A DNA stretch of 64,000 nt from Amylostereum areolatum. Its lineage: Eukaryota; Basidiomycota; Agaricomycetes; Russulales; Stereaceae. Location of the stretch: NCBI GenBank assembly GCA_012932865.1, contig SAXG01000004.1, forward strand, positions 1,550,001-1,614,000, written 5' to 3'. Positions 36,121 to 47,777 of this stretch are shown here, piece by piece (the first letter of the stretch is position 1; each line of letters opens with the position of its first letter). The notes beneath the pieces were generated by a model that was not told where the DNA came from, searched no databases, and saw nothing but the letters and a program-made list of their open reading frames with translations. The translations under genes and the position numbers were made by a program.

Positions 36121-38976
36121 ATGAACCCTTCCTCCTCCCGCTCCTCCCGCTCCTCCAGGTCCTCCAACACAACCCCAGCACCTCCGCCCCCCTCCGCCCC
36201 CGCCTCCCCGCCGCCCGCCCCGCTCCTGCCCTTCTCCCTCGCATACCCCGCACACCTCACCAGCCGCGAGCGGCGCATGATCTACGAGTCCCAGATCCGC
36301 GCCTTCCTCCGCGCCCCGGACACCGTCGACGTCGATCTCGAACAGTCCATCCACGACGACATGGTCGACGGCTTCGAGGACTTCGACGTCGAGGAGCCCC
36401 GCGGGGCGCACGGCCGCGACGAAGGGATGCGGCTCGACGGGGATGTGCGCGCGGACGGGGACGGGGACGTGGACGTGGCGGGCGGGGCGCATCCCGAGCT
36501 GGACCTCGAGACGAGCGCGTTCGCGTACCCCGGTGCGTGCGTCGCGTGCGATGGCCCCGCGCGCTCGCCAATCGCTCGTGTGTGTGCTGACTGCGGTGCC
36601 AACAGCGTCGATGGCCCCGCGCTGGACGACGGCCGAGGTCAAAGAGATGCTCTCGTGTCTAAAACGACGCGGTGCGTGGCCACACTTCCCCCCCTTTTCT
36701 CACTGGCATCGAACATACATCGGGGCCCGACAGGCATGGCCGCCTTCATGAAAGAGTACGTCGGCACGCGGGGCGTGCCCATCCCGGAGCTGCTCTGCGC
36801 GTTCAACGTGATGCTCGTACGTCGCTCCTCTCCACGATAAAAATCACCGGTCGCATATATCCACCCCCCCCCACCCCCCCGGCGCGCACAGTGCGAAGAG
36901 CTGCAGAAGAAGAAACCGCCGACGCTCCGCTACTTTCTCCAAGTCGTCCTCTCCCGCGAGTACGTCCCCTTCCCCGCCCTTGCCCACCGGCCAGCGCTCA
37001 CGCACGCATACACGCACAGGCTGCAAGCGCGCGACCGCCTCTTGCACTGGAACACCATCAACGACGCCGTCTTCCTCATCCGCACCTCCAAACGCATCCT
37101 CGTCCTCACCGGCGCCGGCATCAGTACGTCCGCCCGCCCGCCCTTGTTTCCCCTCCCCCCTCGCCCGTCTCACCCGACCCGAAAACGAAAAAAAGGCGTG
37201 TCCTGCGGTATCCCCGACTTCCGCTCCCACGACGGGCTGTACGCGCAGCTCAAAGAAGCGGGCGAGTACGACCTCGACGATCCCCAGGAGATGTCTGTCC
37301 CCCGTTTCCCTCGCTCGCTCCCGCCCGCTGACTCGCCCTTCGCCGCTCCTAGGTTCGACATAAACTACTTCCGCACCAATCCCGCCGGTACGTCGCCCCT
37401 ACCCATCCTTCCTCCTCCCGCTTCACCTCACCCTTGCCTGCCTGCGCGCAGTATTTTAGTACGTACGCCTCCCCGCTCAGAGCGCGCGACACGACCGTCC
37501 TGACCCCTCCCCGCGCCCCCCAAAAAGCTCGTTCGCGAAGCAGATATACCCGTCCAACTTTACCCCGTCGCCCTGCCACCGCTTCATCAAGCTCATCGAA
37601 GACAAAGGCAAAGTGCGCCCCCCCCTCCCCCCCCTCTCCCGCTTCTCCGCATCTCACCGCGTCCAACCCGTAGCTCCTCCGCGTAAGCCGCCCCCGCCCT
37701 CCCCCCCGCTCCCGCTCCCTCTCCCTCACCCGCAAAGCACCAGAACTACACCCAAAACATCGACACCCTCGAGCGCCTCACCGGCGTCCAGAACGTCCTC
37801 CAATGCCACGGCTCCTTCGCGACCGCCTCCTGCCTCGCCTGCCGCGTCACCGTCCCCGGCGCCGCCCTCGAACCCGCCATCTTCGGCGGCAAGATCCCGC
37901 TCTGCGCCGGATGCGTCCAGAACGCGGAGAACGCGCCCGCGCCCCGCGCGCACCCCGGCCACGCGCACGATGACGCGGCGGTCGACGCGCGCGCGCGCGG
38001 AGAGCGAGGAGGAGGAGTCGGCCTATCCGCCGTGGATCATGAAGGTGCGTTGGTTGCGGGGGCGACGCCTGGGCGCTCGCTGACCGTCCCCGCCGCTTCG
38101 TTCGGTCGCAGCCCGACATCACGTTCTTCGGCGAAAAGCTCACGGACAACTTCGAGAAGGCCCTCGCGGCGGACCGGGAGCGCGTCGACCTCATCCTCGT
38201 CATCGGCACCTCCCTCAAGGTCTCCCCCGTCTCCGAAATCCTCAGTGTGTCTCCCCCTTCTCTCCTCCTCTCCCTAAGCCCCGCCTGACCGCCCCGCAAC
38301 ACCACCAGCCCACCTCCCGCATAACATCCCGCAGGTACGCGTCCCCCCGTTGCTCACAGTCATTTCGCTCATCGACCGCCGCCCCCGTATCGGCATGCAG
38401 ATCCTGATCAACAAGACGCCCGTACGACACATCAACCCCGACGTGAGCCCGCCCCTCTCCTTCCTTCCCGCTGAACCCCCCACCCAACCCAACCCCCCCG
38501 CAGATCATCCTCCTCGGCAACGCCGACCCGATCGTCGAGCACCTCTGCGCCCGCCTCAACTGGGACCTTCCCCCGCCCTTGCCCGTCCCCGCGCCCGCAG
38601 AAGACGTCCCCCCGCCCCTCCCGCGGACGAACAGCAAGAAACGGCGGCCCGAGTCCGGGAGCGAGCCGGAGCGCGTCGCGGACAGGTGCGTTTTGCTCTC
38701 TCTCTCCCTCCCCTCCTCGCGGTTCCCTTCTGGGAGGGCTGACGGGGCCCGCGGCGGATCTTGCAGCCACATCTGGCTGTTCGAAGGCGCGGAGGGCGGC
38801 AAATGGCTGGAGGACGTCCGGGCGGCGCTCGAGGGGGAGGAGGAGGAGGAGGAGGAGGAGAGTGAAGAGGACGAACCGCCGTTGCGCGTGGTGAGCAGGC
38901 CGTCGGTGGTGAAGTTCGGGCCGCCGCCGCAATCGCACAGGCAAGAGCGGGAGACGAAGAAGGCGCGGATTCGATA
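36121..38976 (+). CDS. Class I sirtuin, SIR2/HST1-like NAD-dependent histone deacetylase
   Basis: Removes acetyl groups from histone lysines using NAD. Reads through about ten exons. Ser/Pro-rich, acidic N-terminus; a pre-domain typical of SIR2/HST1 ([39 protein letters not shown]); then the core: [57 protein letters not shown], catalytic His in [12 protein letters not shown] (about 37800-37830), zinc Cys pairs CLAC and [49 protein letters not shown]. The C-terminus is acidic (Glu-rich) then basic and likely nuclear. Two tiny exons are needed: 37452-37458 (7 nt) and 37674-37682 (9 nt, Leu-Leu-Arg). Start chosen at MNPSSSRS; 36022 is an in-frame alternative. No frameshift seen. Confidence 0.92.
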
Positions 38977-39131
38977 GATCTCTAGATGCACGCGGCTCGT
39001 CGCAGCGGTTAATAAGTTATCTTGTCAGGCCATCGGACGGTCGCGGGTGGGTGGGTCGCCATCTATACTATACTGTTGCTTAGATCCATCTTCGTCTGCC
39101 GTGTGGTGGGCCGGGCCGGTGGGGGGTGGGT

Positions 39132-40727
39132 TCACCGGCGCAAGCGCAGGCGGAAGGCGTTCTTGGACGCGCGGGAGTGAGGGTCGAGGTAGTCGTTGTA
39201 AAAGTCGACGACGAACTCCTCCGCTTTGAACCCGAAGCGGTTGTACAGCAGCTGGAAGGAGGACGGGCGTGAGGTGAGCGGGCGGCGGGCGGGGACGGAG
39301 AACGGATGGATGGGATGCGCACCATCGCGGGGTTGTTGGCGGAGACGTGCAGGGAGATATCCTTGCCCGGGTTACGCGTGATGAGGTGGTAGAGCATCGT
39401 CCTGTCCGGGGCCCATGTCAGTCCTACGCGAGAGGGGGAAAATGGGGACGAAAAAGAAACGAACGTGGCGATCTGCGCGTTCTCCCACCCCGCGCGCACG
39501 GCGAGGTAGGTGATGTACGTCTCCTGCGGCGAGCTGAGGAACGCGCAGCCGACGACGAGCCGTTTGTGCGTCGCGAGGATGGTCGCCTGCTGCGGTCCGT
39601 ACTGCAGCGAGTCGCGCACTGAGCGCGCGGTACGTTAGCGTGGGTGGATGGCGAGGGGAGGCGAACGCGTACCGTCGATGCCCTCCCAGAACGAGCGCCG
39701 CAGGATGTCGTGCACCTGCGGCAGATGCTCCTCCGCGAGGGTGACGTACGTTATCGGCGCGGGCTCCTCGTCCGGAAGCGCCTCGTCCGGGCTAAAAAAA
39801 AAAAGACACGTCGGTTCGACAAACAACTGGGCGGGGAAGCGGGTGGAGGCATGCGCACCACTTGATCGCGCGGTGCAGGCGCACGTCCTGCATGAGCTCC
39901 ATCCAGGGCGCGCGCGCCTCCCAGTCGGCCGCGACGACGACGGGCGGGCGGTCGTGGAACCCGCGGATGCGCGCGGCGAAGGAGTACGCGTAGGGCGTGG
40001 TGCGGATGGAGTAGAGCGCGGCGAGGACGGCGGGGTCGGGTGGGGGCGCTGTGGTGGGGCGCACCCAGGGTGTGAGGACGCTTGGGGGAGGGGCGCGGAG
40101 GGCGGGGCTGGGGACGTTGTGGAGGCGGCGGTGCTGGCGGAGGCGTTGGCTTGGGGGCGAAAAGAGGGGCAGGGAAGGAGGACGTACGCGTTGGAGCTTG
40201 AGCTTGCGCAGGAGCAGGGCCTCGAGCACCGAGAGCGCCGCCCCGCCCTTTTCTTTCGTCTCCAGCTCCTCGATGTACCGCGCCTCTTGGGATGGGGACA
40301 GAAGCGCCACGGGGCGGCCCTGCGCGTGCCCGGGGGACAATGTCAGCGCACGACCGTCCGTCGCGCGAGGGGAACACGCACGACATCGTCCCGCTCGACC
40401 GTCCTCGCCCACTCCTCGCGCGCGCGCAGCCACTCGGGCGCCAGCGCGTCCGCGCGCCCGTCGAACGTGCCGTCTTCGCGCTCTTCGGGCGCGTACCGGG
40501 ACGCGAGCGCGTCGTGCAGGGGCTGCAGGGTGAACGGGGCGGCGGGCGGGAGCGCAGGGGGGGAGGGCTCGCGTTTGGCGGGGACGGCGGCGCCCGCGTT
40601 GGTCTTTTTGCGCTTGTTCCTGTGCGAGCGCCGCTAGGTGGAGATGAGCGCGAGGTCGGAGGGAATGGACAGGCGAGCGTACGGTGGACGAGGCGGGCAC
40701 GTACGCGTCGTCTGACGCATCCGACAT
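39132..40727 (-). CDS. KAT14/CSRP2BP-like GNAT acetyltransferase
   Basis: Homolog of animal KAT14, an N-acetyltransferase subunit of ATAC-type complexes. Start MSDASDDA (40727), an intron, then a basic stretch KRKKTNAG, and a long N-terminal region with LSPSQEARYIEELETKEKGG and RPPVVVAADWEARAPWMELM. The acetyltransferase half spans later exons: PITYVTLAEEHLPQVHDILR, FWEGID, LATHKRLVVGCAFLSS, ETYITYLAVRAGWENAQIAT (acetyl-CoA-binding strand), MLYHLITRNPGKDISLHVSA, NPAM, then FGFKAEEFVVDFYNDYLDPH and RLRLRR with TGA at 39132-39134. Each intron keeps the frame. The C-terminal third closely follows the animal family (DFY-x-YL, FRLRLRR). Tail-to-tail with the sirtuin gene, about 155 bp apart. Confidence 0.85.
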
Positions 40728-41553
40728 CGAGGTTGTAATCTATAAGCTACGGGCAAGTGAAGGTTAGACGTTGGACAGCCGAAAAAAAGGCCAGTTGAAC
40801 GAGGAGAGGTAGAAGACATGCAAGTGGACAATGAAAGCGCCGCCACGTGGGCGTCTGTTGGGCCCCGACAGAGGCACACGTGGCGGCGCCACGCAGCTGC
40901 TGAGTCGCGAGCCTGCGGCTGCCATACATATGTACCTCCTTCACCTTCACCGCGCTCGAGTACACGTTGCTCTCACAATTATCGAGGGGTTTCATCCAAG
41001 TGCTACTGGAATATATGCCGCGTTACAGAAGCCAGCTCGTGATCGTGCGGCCGAGAGAGCCAGTCCTCGCGAAGTTGTACCAACCAAGTTTCGTCCAGCG
41101 CGAAAGAGCACATCTATACACATTTACAATACTAGATAATGACTGACCAACCGCAAAGTACCTAGTGCTACACGAGTGTACGAACCAAACCCTAAGAGAC
41201 AAACACGACGGCGGAGGAGTGGGCGCAATACACGTACACGTCTAGACCAGAACCCGGGAGGCTAAAGCTACATCGACACCAAGGACGAGAGAGGGTGGAG
41301 GGAGACAGGAGATGTAATCAAGAAACAGACTGTGATCAGACAGACGGAAGCGGGATATGGTCCCGGAGAAACCAGGGAGGGTGGTATGGGAAGTAACGAT
41401 CACGGAAACGGGTACAAATCGAGGTGGGGAAATAAGGGGATAAAACACAACGAGATAAAACAAGATCAACCAAGGGTCAGGCAGCGACGAGGAAGAGTGT
41501 GTCAGGGGCGCATACAAACCAAGAAATAAATGGGGGTGATGTCGAGAAACAGG
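40728..41553. promoter_or_regulatory. Upstream region of the KAT14-like gene and 3' flank of the Smr gene
   Basis: No gene supported. Contains a GCCGCCACGTGGGCG ... CACGTGGCGGCGCC inverted pair near 40838-40892, each half with a CACGTG E-box. Confidence 0.5.
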
Positions 41554-43602
41554 CTACCGCCCGCCCAGCCGTCCGCGCACAACGAGGCCGGCGTCGAACG
41601 TGGACACGTTCCAGCCATCTTGGACGAGGGCAGCCTTGATCGCGGGCAGGAGCACGCCTTTGCCCTGGTGAGAATGGTTCCCGCGCCCGGTGATGATCTT
41701 CAGCGGTTTCGCTGCGAACGGACCCATGAGCATGCGACATTCCAACCCACGACTACTTGCACACGGCACGCACCAGGGGACGAGCCGCAATCATCGAGCG
41801 CTTCCTTCGCGAGAGCGACCGCCTCCGTCACCGTCGTCCAGTGCAAATCGATCGTGGTGCCCGACGGCGACGTTTTGCTAGCATCAACCACGCTCAGCGG
41901 GAAAGAAAAAACAGCGCCAGGAAAGAAAAACCCCACCGCTTCGTCTCGACCCGCATCCGCGCATCGTCCAACGCCGCCTTGCGCTCCTCCTCCCTCAGCT
42001 GCCGCGCCTGCTCCGCATAGTACAGCGCCACCTCCCCGCCGTGGTTCTTCGCGCCCCGTTGCTGCCACGCTCGTCCCGCCGCCATCAGCGCCTCCGCCCT
42101 CCTGGCCTGCAGATCTTGCAGCCGCCGACGCTGCTTGTACGCGTCCTTGGTCTCCGCCGGCGCCGTCTTGATGCTCGTGGAGATGGCGGGCAAGACCGGG
42201 CCCTTGCGTGCGCCGCCGTAGGCGGGGATGAACGCCGCGTGCGGGTTCGCGCCGTTCGCGGGCTTCTTCTGCGGGATCACCTTCCACGCGTTGGGCGGGG
42301 GAGCGGGAGCCAGGGAGGGCGTTGTGGGCTTGCGCGCCTGGACGGCCTTGGGGAGCACGGGCTCGGGCGGTCCGTCGGGGAGTTTGCGTTGGGCGGAAGG
42401 GGTAAGGGGCGCTTGTTGCTGGTGGTACGGTCCCATCGCCCACTCCCCCGCCTCGTCCTCGTCCAGGTTGCGTAGGAGCCAGACAAGGTCGAGGGACCGC
42501 GTCCGCGTCCGCGTCGCACGCCCGCAGGCAGAGGGCCGCGTCCGACAGCAGCGTGCTGCGTTCCTCGGCGTCGAACGCGTCGAATTCGGGTGCCGAGCGC
42601 AGGATTTCGCGGATGGTAGCGAGGAGGTCAGCGTCGAGAGGGCTGGCAGGGAGGGATAGAGGAGAGGGCGGCGCGTACGGCGGAGGCGGGGGTCGGTGTG
42701 GAGGGCGAGTGGAAGAAGGAGGCGAAGTAGGATTCGGGGTGGGAGGGCAGCAGCGTGGCGAGGCGCGAGGACAGGGAGGAGACCGCCGTCCAGGTGTCCA
42801 CGGGGAGGGCAGAGGGGCTCATGGGCCCGGCGCGGACTTGGTGCTGTTGCCGGATGTCGTTGAGCGCGATCGTCTTGCCCTTCGCCTTCCTCTTCTTCTG
42901 TTTCTGCGGGACGACGCACCACGCCTGCGGAGGCGATGCGGGGCGCTCGCCCGCCTCCTCGCGCTCCTGCTCCTCCTTGATCATTTCCTGAGAGAGGAGG
43001 TCTTCGAGGACGGGTAGGATGTCGATCTTCTCCGGGTCGTCGAACGCGTCGCCGCACTCTTCGAGCGCTCGGCGCAGGACGCTGGGGGGGACGTGGGGGA
43101 AGGCTGTCTGAAGGAAGCCGAGGGGCGATGAAAAGGACTCGACGCTGGAGGTTTGGGACTGTGGGGAGCCGTTCACGGTCGTGGCGTACGAGGTCGACAC
43201 CGCCTCGGAGGCGAGAGACGAGTCGCCCGGCGCGCTGCTGCTGTTGTCGTCTGCGGCGACATCTTCGAAGGCGCCGACGAGCGTTTTCTCGTCGTACTCG
43301 GCTTGCTGGTCGGCCTGCGCTGCGAGGAGCGTGAGCGTTGCGTGCAGCTCGTCGATCTGGTGCTGGGTCGGGGTTTCCATGTAGAGGTCCACGACGAGGG
43401 CGGCGATGAGGACGGTGTCGAGCGGCGGGGAGAACTCCAACTGAGTCGTGCATGTGGATTCGTGCGTGCGTCGGTGCAAAACAAGCAGCGCAATGTGGGC
43501 GGTAAATCGTACCCTTACTCAGTGCACGGTGCTGACATCAGGCTGGGACATGCGCACCTCAAATTTCTCTTGGAGAATCTGTTCAGAAGGTAGAGGAGCC
43601 AT
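41554..43602 (-). CDS. CUE-DUF1771-Smr domain protein (Cue2-like)
   Basis: Proteins of this architecture (yeast Cue2) cut mRNA at collided ribosomes in no-go decay. Start MAPLPSEQILQEKFE (43602), intron with GTGCGC...CTCAG, then LEFSPPLDTVLIAALVVDLY. A CUE-like segment FLQTAFPHVPPSVLRRALEE and ILPVLEDLLSQEM (about 43000-43110), basic QKQKKRKAKGK, a linker, DUF1771 (AEALMAAGRAWQQRG, GGEVALYYAEQARQLREEER), then Smr: SGTTIDLHWTTVTEAVALAK and, after an intron, LKIITGRGNHSHQGKGVLLP, ending VVRGRLGGR. In the given sequence the frame must shift by one base near 42640 (CCTCCC-T-GCCAGCCC) and again near 42505 within GCGGACGCGG repeats. No intron explains these, so either indel errors or a damaged gene. 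Confidence 0.8.
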
Positions 43603-44572
43603 CGCTGTGATTTGTGCGGGCGAAGGAGAGCAGAGAGGCGGCGGCTGTAGTAGGATGGTGGTGGTAAAAGAGAAAAGACGGTTGAAGGTGATCAGACGCT
43701 CGCGTGACTGATTGGGTTGTAATACTTTGCAGTTTGCACGCGCTCGGGTTGCAGTTCTTATATCCCTCCACCAGTGCCACCGTCGACACAACAAAGATAT
43801 CCGAAAATATGCCAAGGATTTTGTGATGAGAAAACAAGAGGAGAGAAGGTGCATCGCGGTGGACCAAGCGGTGACAACGCCCGGGCAGCGCACAACAAAG
43901 TGGTAACAGCGGTAACAACAAAAAACGGGCTCGTCTATTACCGTCCACGAGCAACGCAGCGCGCATACGCAGACACAAAAACAACCATCGCCCGCTTCTG
44001 ATCTTCTTCATGGTCACAAGGGCGGCGAAGTTGACTTTCCGTCGGTCACAGCGGAACTGGTGAGCGGAATCCGCTCGTTCTCCAAGGTCCGTCTCCACCA
44101 GGCTCCCGAACGCCGACTGCCACGAGGATGCAGGTTCTTCTGAGGCGAGACGATCAGCAGGAGCAACCGGAGGATGGCAAATGAGAAGTGACCAACCTGT
44201 CCAACCTCGTGGCGGACTGCACATGGGCCCATGGCACGCCGTCCAAGGCCTGTGCATGAACTCAGGGGCCCTCCAGCTGCACTGTTGTGTAGATGACAAT
44301 TATATGCATGTGAAAAACAAAGAGGGCGCTGCGAAGCTCTTGCTAGAAATCGACGCCAGCTACTTATCGGCGTCAAAGGGTTAGAGAATGCCAGGATCGG
44401 GAGGGTTCCGACGTGGAGGATCCAAGTACGGTTTGAGCACACCCACCAAAAGACGAATCTGACGAATGGATTAGTGGAGAGATTGTGCGTCCGAAACAAG
44501 AGTAACGAAACGAAGACGCACGGCAACAACGGTAGGGGCCGACAAGCTGGACTACGAGTAAGTTTCCGCCGC

Positions 44573-44597
44573 GGGGGGGGGGGGGGGGGGGGGGGGG
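44573..44597 (+). repeat. Homopolymer of 25 G
   Basis: Uninterrupted G run preceded by GCC GC; a likely site of length error and G-quadruplex formation. Confidence 0.95.
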
Positions 44598-44796
44598 TCA
44601 TCATTGCCCTTGTTTGATGCTCGGTTTTGGCAGTAGCATGACAGAGCATCTCTTCGAACCAAAATGACTCGGGGACCGGATGGACGCGTAGAGAACCCGG
44701 GAGAAGGCGGATGACGACAAGCAATGAGAATTAGGTGTACGACAGTGGCCAAAGACCGCCAGTGTTGCGCGTGTTCGGTCCAACGGACGATGAAAA

Positions 44797-44820
44797 GGTT
44801 TAGGTTTAGGTTTAGGTTTA
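44797..44820 (+). repeat. Four GGTTTA units (telomere-like)
   Basis: Perfect (GGTTTA)4 followed by AAAC. It resembles, but is not, the TTAGGG telomere repeat usual in basidiomycetes. Confidence 0.9.
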
Positions 44821-45323
44821 AAACTTCGGAGTTATGCAAGGCGCGAAGGGACTCACTGACTGCGTACTACGTACCCACTGCCCTTGGACCTGATCGGTAC
44901 GCTGCCTACTGGACGCTCCTCCGGAAGGATTGGACCTAACATGATCATCGCCTCACAATCCGATATTCGCGGTCGTTGAATAGAATGCAGAAAGGAAGAG
45001 GGAAGATTGATAGGCGACGTGCGTCGTGCGGAACCGATAGGTTCAGACAATGGATCCGTGGGAAAGTGAGCGATGGTCATGTGACGACTTTCGCTGTAAG
45101 TTTGGTTGCTGGCCGCGTTCCTCTGGATCATCCTCGTCAGAACCACGGAAAATCAAGAACGTCGTGAGTTTACCAGCCTATTCATTGTCGACGACGAACG
45201 TTCGCCAATATCGAATTCAGAGACGAACGTTCAGAGCAAACCCCAGACCCCGGGCCGTTCCCGATCTCACTTATTATCTCTCAGGAGCTCGCGCGTCGCC
45301 GTCGACTGGTCCATCTCCCGCTC

Positions 45324-46764
45324 ATGTCTGAACCCGTCTTCCTCCTCACGCCCACCGTCCAACAGTACGACTGGGGAAAGCTCGGGCTCTCCTCCAAGGT
45401 TGCCCAGTTCGCCGATGCCGCCCACGTCGTCGCCATCGACGACGACGCGCCCTACGCCGAGGTGTGTCGCACCCGTCTTTTCCCCCGCCCTCGCGCTCAC
45501 GTCGCCGCCCCAGCTCTGGATGGGCACCCACCCCTCCTCGCCGTCGACCGTAGCCAGCACCAGCACCCCCCTCGCAGCGACCCTCGCCCACCGCCCCGCC
45601 CTCCTCGGCCCCGCCGTCGCCTCCAAGTTCGACACCGCGTCCGGCAACCTCCCCTTCCTCTTCAAGGTCCTCGCCATCGACAAGGCGCTCAGCATCCAGT
45701 CCCACCCCGACAAGCCCACCGCCGAGAAGCTGCACGCCGCCCAGCCGAGCGTCTACAAAGGTAAGTAGGTGCGCGTCGACCCCGCGCCGCCCAGGGGGCT
45801 GATCCCGCCTCTCGTCCCTCGCCCCCGCCGTCCGCGCGTAGACCCGAACCACAAGCCCGAAATGGCCCTCGCGATCACGCCCTTCACCGCCCTCTGCGGC
45901 TTCCGGCCGCTCCCCGAGATCGCCGCCTTGCTACGCGCCACGCCCGAGCTCGCGGCGCTCGTCCCCGCCGCCGCAACCGCCGACCTCGTCCGGCACCCCT
46001 CCAAGCACGCCCTCCAAGCCGTCTTCTCCGCCATCGCCACCGCCCCGCCCTCCGCCTTCCAACCGCGCCTCGCCGCCCTCGTCGCGCGCTACAGCTCCGG
46101 CGACGACGTCCACCCGGACGAGGAGGCCGTGAAGGACCTCGTGCTCACCCTGCACGCGCAATTCCCGGGCGACGTCGGCATCTTCTGCGCCTTCCTGCTC
46201 AACCACGTCCGCCTCTCCCCCGGCGAAGCCATCTTCCTCGGCGCCGGCGAGCCCCACGCCTACCTCTCCGGCGGTGCGTCCCCTGTCCCCTTCCCCCTCC
46301 CCTGTCCCCGTCTCACACCCCGCCAGACATCGTCGAATGCATGGCCAACTCGGACAACGTCATCCGCGCCGGCCTCACCCCCAAACTGCGCGACGTGCCC
46401 AACCTGCTCGCGACGCTCACCTACGCCGCCGCCCCGCCCGCCGCCCACCGCGTCCCCCCCCGCCCCCTTCCCGCCCTCCAGCCCCCACACCACGCTCTAC
46501 GACCCCCCCGTCCCCGAGTTCGCCGTCCTCCACACCTCCGTGCCCGCGCGCGCCTCGGAGGCGCACCGCGCGATCGCGGGCCCCAGCATCGCGCTCGTCG
46601 CCCAGGGCGCGGGCAGGCTCCTCTGGCGGGCACCGGGGGACGGCGGCACCGGGGCGGTGGACGTCGCGGAGGGCTCCGTCGTGTTCGTGGGCGCGGACGT
46701 CGCCGTGAACTGGGCCGCGGGGGAGGGCGGGCTCGGCGTGTACCGCGCGTTCGTCGAAGCGTGA
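45324..46764 (+). CDS. Mannose-6-phosphate isomerase (type I)
   Basis: Interconverts mannose-6-phosphate and fructose-6-phosphate for GDP-mannose supply; zinc enzyme of the cytosol. Exon 1 reads [19 protein letters not shown] to DDDAPYAE; exon 2 [31 protein letters not shown], zinc-binding QSHPDKP; exon 3 [34 protein letters not shown] and [17 protein letters not shown]; exon 4 [20 protein letters not shown], then the C-terminal domain [14 protein letters not shown] to VYRAFVEA with TGA at 46762. Inside exon 4, DIVEC and VPEFAV lie in different frames; the shift maps to a run of eight C at 46454-46461, where one C fewer restores the frame. A 30-bp GT..AG segment there would not fix it. Probably a homopolymer error, otherwise a damaged gene. 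Confidence 0.9.
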
Positions 46765-46889
46765 GCGTGCGCTCGGCGACGTGTATCTTACTGCGATCTA
46801 ATGAGTATGTTTCCGCGAGCGTGCGCGCGTTCGAACGGGACAAAACTATTCCTGTTGGACATGGACACGGCAGGGCGACACGATATGTA

Positions 46890-47777
46890 TTACAGCCAGT
46901 TAAGTGCACACGCAGCTCCGCGGTCGAGCCAGAAGTCCTGCTTGAAGTACGGCCCACAGACCACAGGGACGATCGCGTCCCAAAACGGCTCCTTCCTCTC
47001 CATGACGAGCTCCTCGTTTTCGGCCTGGCGTCGCATCGCCACAAACTCCCGCCACGGAGGATAGAGCCCCGACCACCCCCAGTCGACGAGCTACAGCCGG
47101 CCATCGTCCCCGACGATCACGTTGCGCGGGTTGAGGTCGTGGTGCGTCAGGACCAGCGGCTGCGAGTCGTCGAACGGCCCAAACCGCAAGCCCGGCGTGG
47201 CGTACTTCGATTTGAGCGTGCGGGCGAGACGGTCGTTGAAGAAGGCCGAAAGGTCTCTATACGTGGGAAACGGTCCTCGCACGTCGATGACTTGGCCGAA
47301 GAGGGGAGACTGGCAGATCCTTGCTGGGTCGTTCGCCTGGCCGACCGGGCCTGGGACGGTGGACCGGGGGTGGCGGATGGCGCGCAGCTGGCGGACGTAG
47401 GAGCGTAGTCTATAGGCCACGCGCAGGCGCTGAAAAAAGGAGAGCGTCGGCCACACAGAGGAGAGCTGGCGGCCGGGAATGTATTCCATGGCGGTGGTTG
47501 CAGTTCTGTATTTGCCGTCCACTATTATCCTTCGAACACGAGGAACGGGGATGGAGGTCTGCCCTGCGACGAGTTGGAGCGTCAACGCTTCTGAAGGGTA
47601 GTTGGTATCTTCCTCTTTGTCTTGGGACTTCTTTATGACCGTGTTCTTGGAGATGCGATGGATATTGTGTGCACCGAAGGGGGTGGGGGAAGGGGCGAAA
47701 TCCAGAGGGTTCTTGCGGAACGACAGGATTTCGGCATCGGAAAGATGCTCGATGTCCGACACCTTGTTCAATTGCAT
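46890..47777 (-). pseudogene. APH-fold kinase-like protein with in-frame TAG
   Basis: Aminoglycoside-phosphotransferase-like fungal protein of unknown substrate. One long reading from MQLNKVSDIEHLSDAEILSF (47777) has a glycine-poor N-lobe (NIHRISKNTVIKKS), QTSIPVPRVRRII, MEYIPGRQLSSVWPTLS, and catalytic [19 protein letters not shown]. There it meets TAG at 47091-47093, followed in frame by [20 protein letters not shown] and further coding sense to TAA at 46890. Relatives have a residue such as Trp or Thr at this position, so a single TGG-to-TAG change is the simplest explanation. The stop removes the metal-binding Asp segment (VDWGW) and would inactivate the kinase unless read through or edited. 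Confidence 0.8.

Larger units (their letters stand above)
43603..45323. promoter_or_regulatory. Intergenic region between divergent Smr and mannose-6-phosphate isomerase genes
   Basis: About 1.7 kb without a supported gene. It contains a 25-G run at 44573-44597 and four GGTTTA units at 44797-44820. Open frames on the minus strand (for example 44014-44724) pass through the G run and have no recognisable content. Confidence 0.55.

Noticed and set aside
41894..43453. Minus-strand open frame of 519 codons
   Set aside because: Only its 3' part (from LVWLLRNLDEDE) is coding; the Arg/Pro-rich first half is an off-frame shadow of the CUE-Smr gene.
46341..47408. Plus-strand open frame of 355 codons
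   Set aside because: It begins inside isomerase exon 4, leaves the true frame at the C8 run and then runs antisense through the kinase relic; Arg/Pro-rich, no motif.
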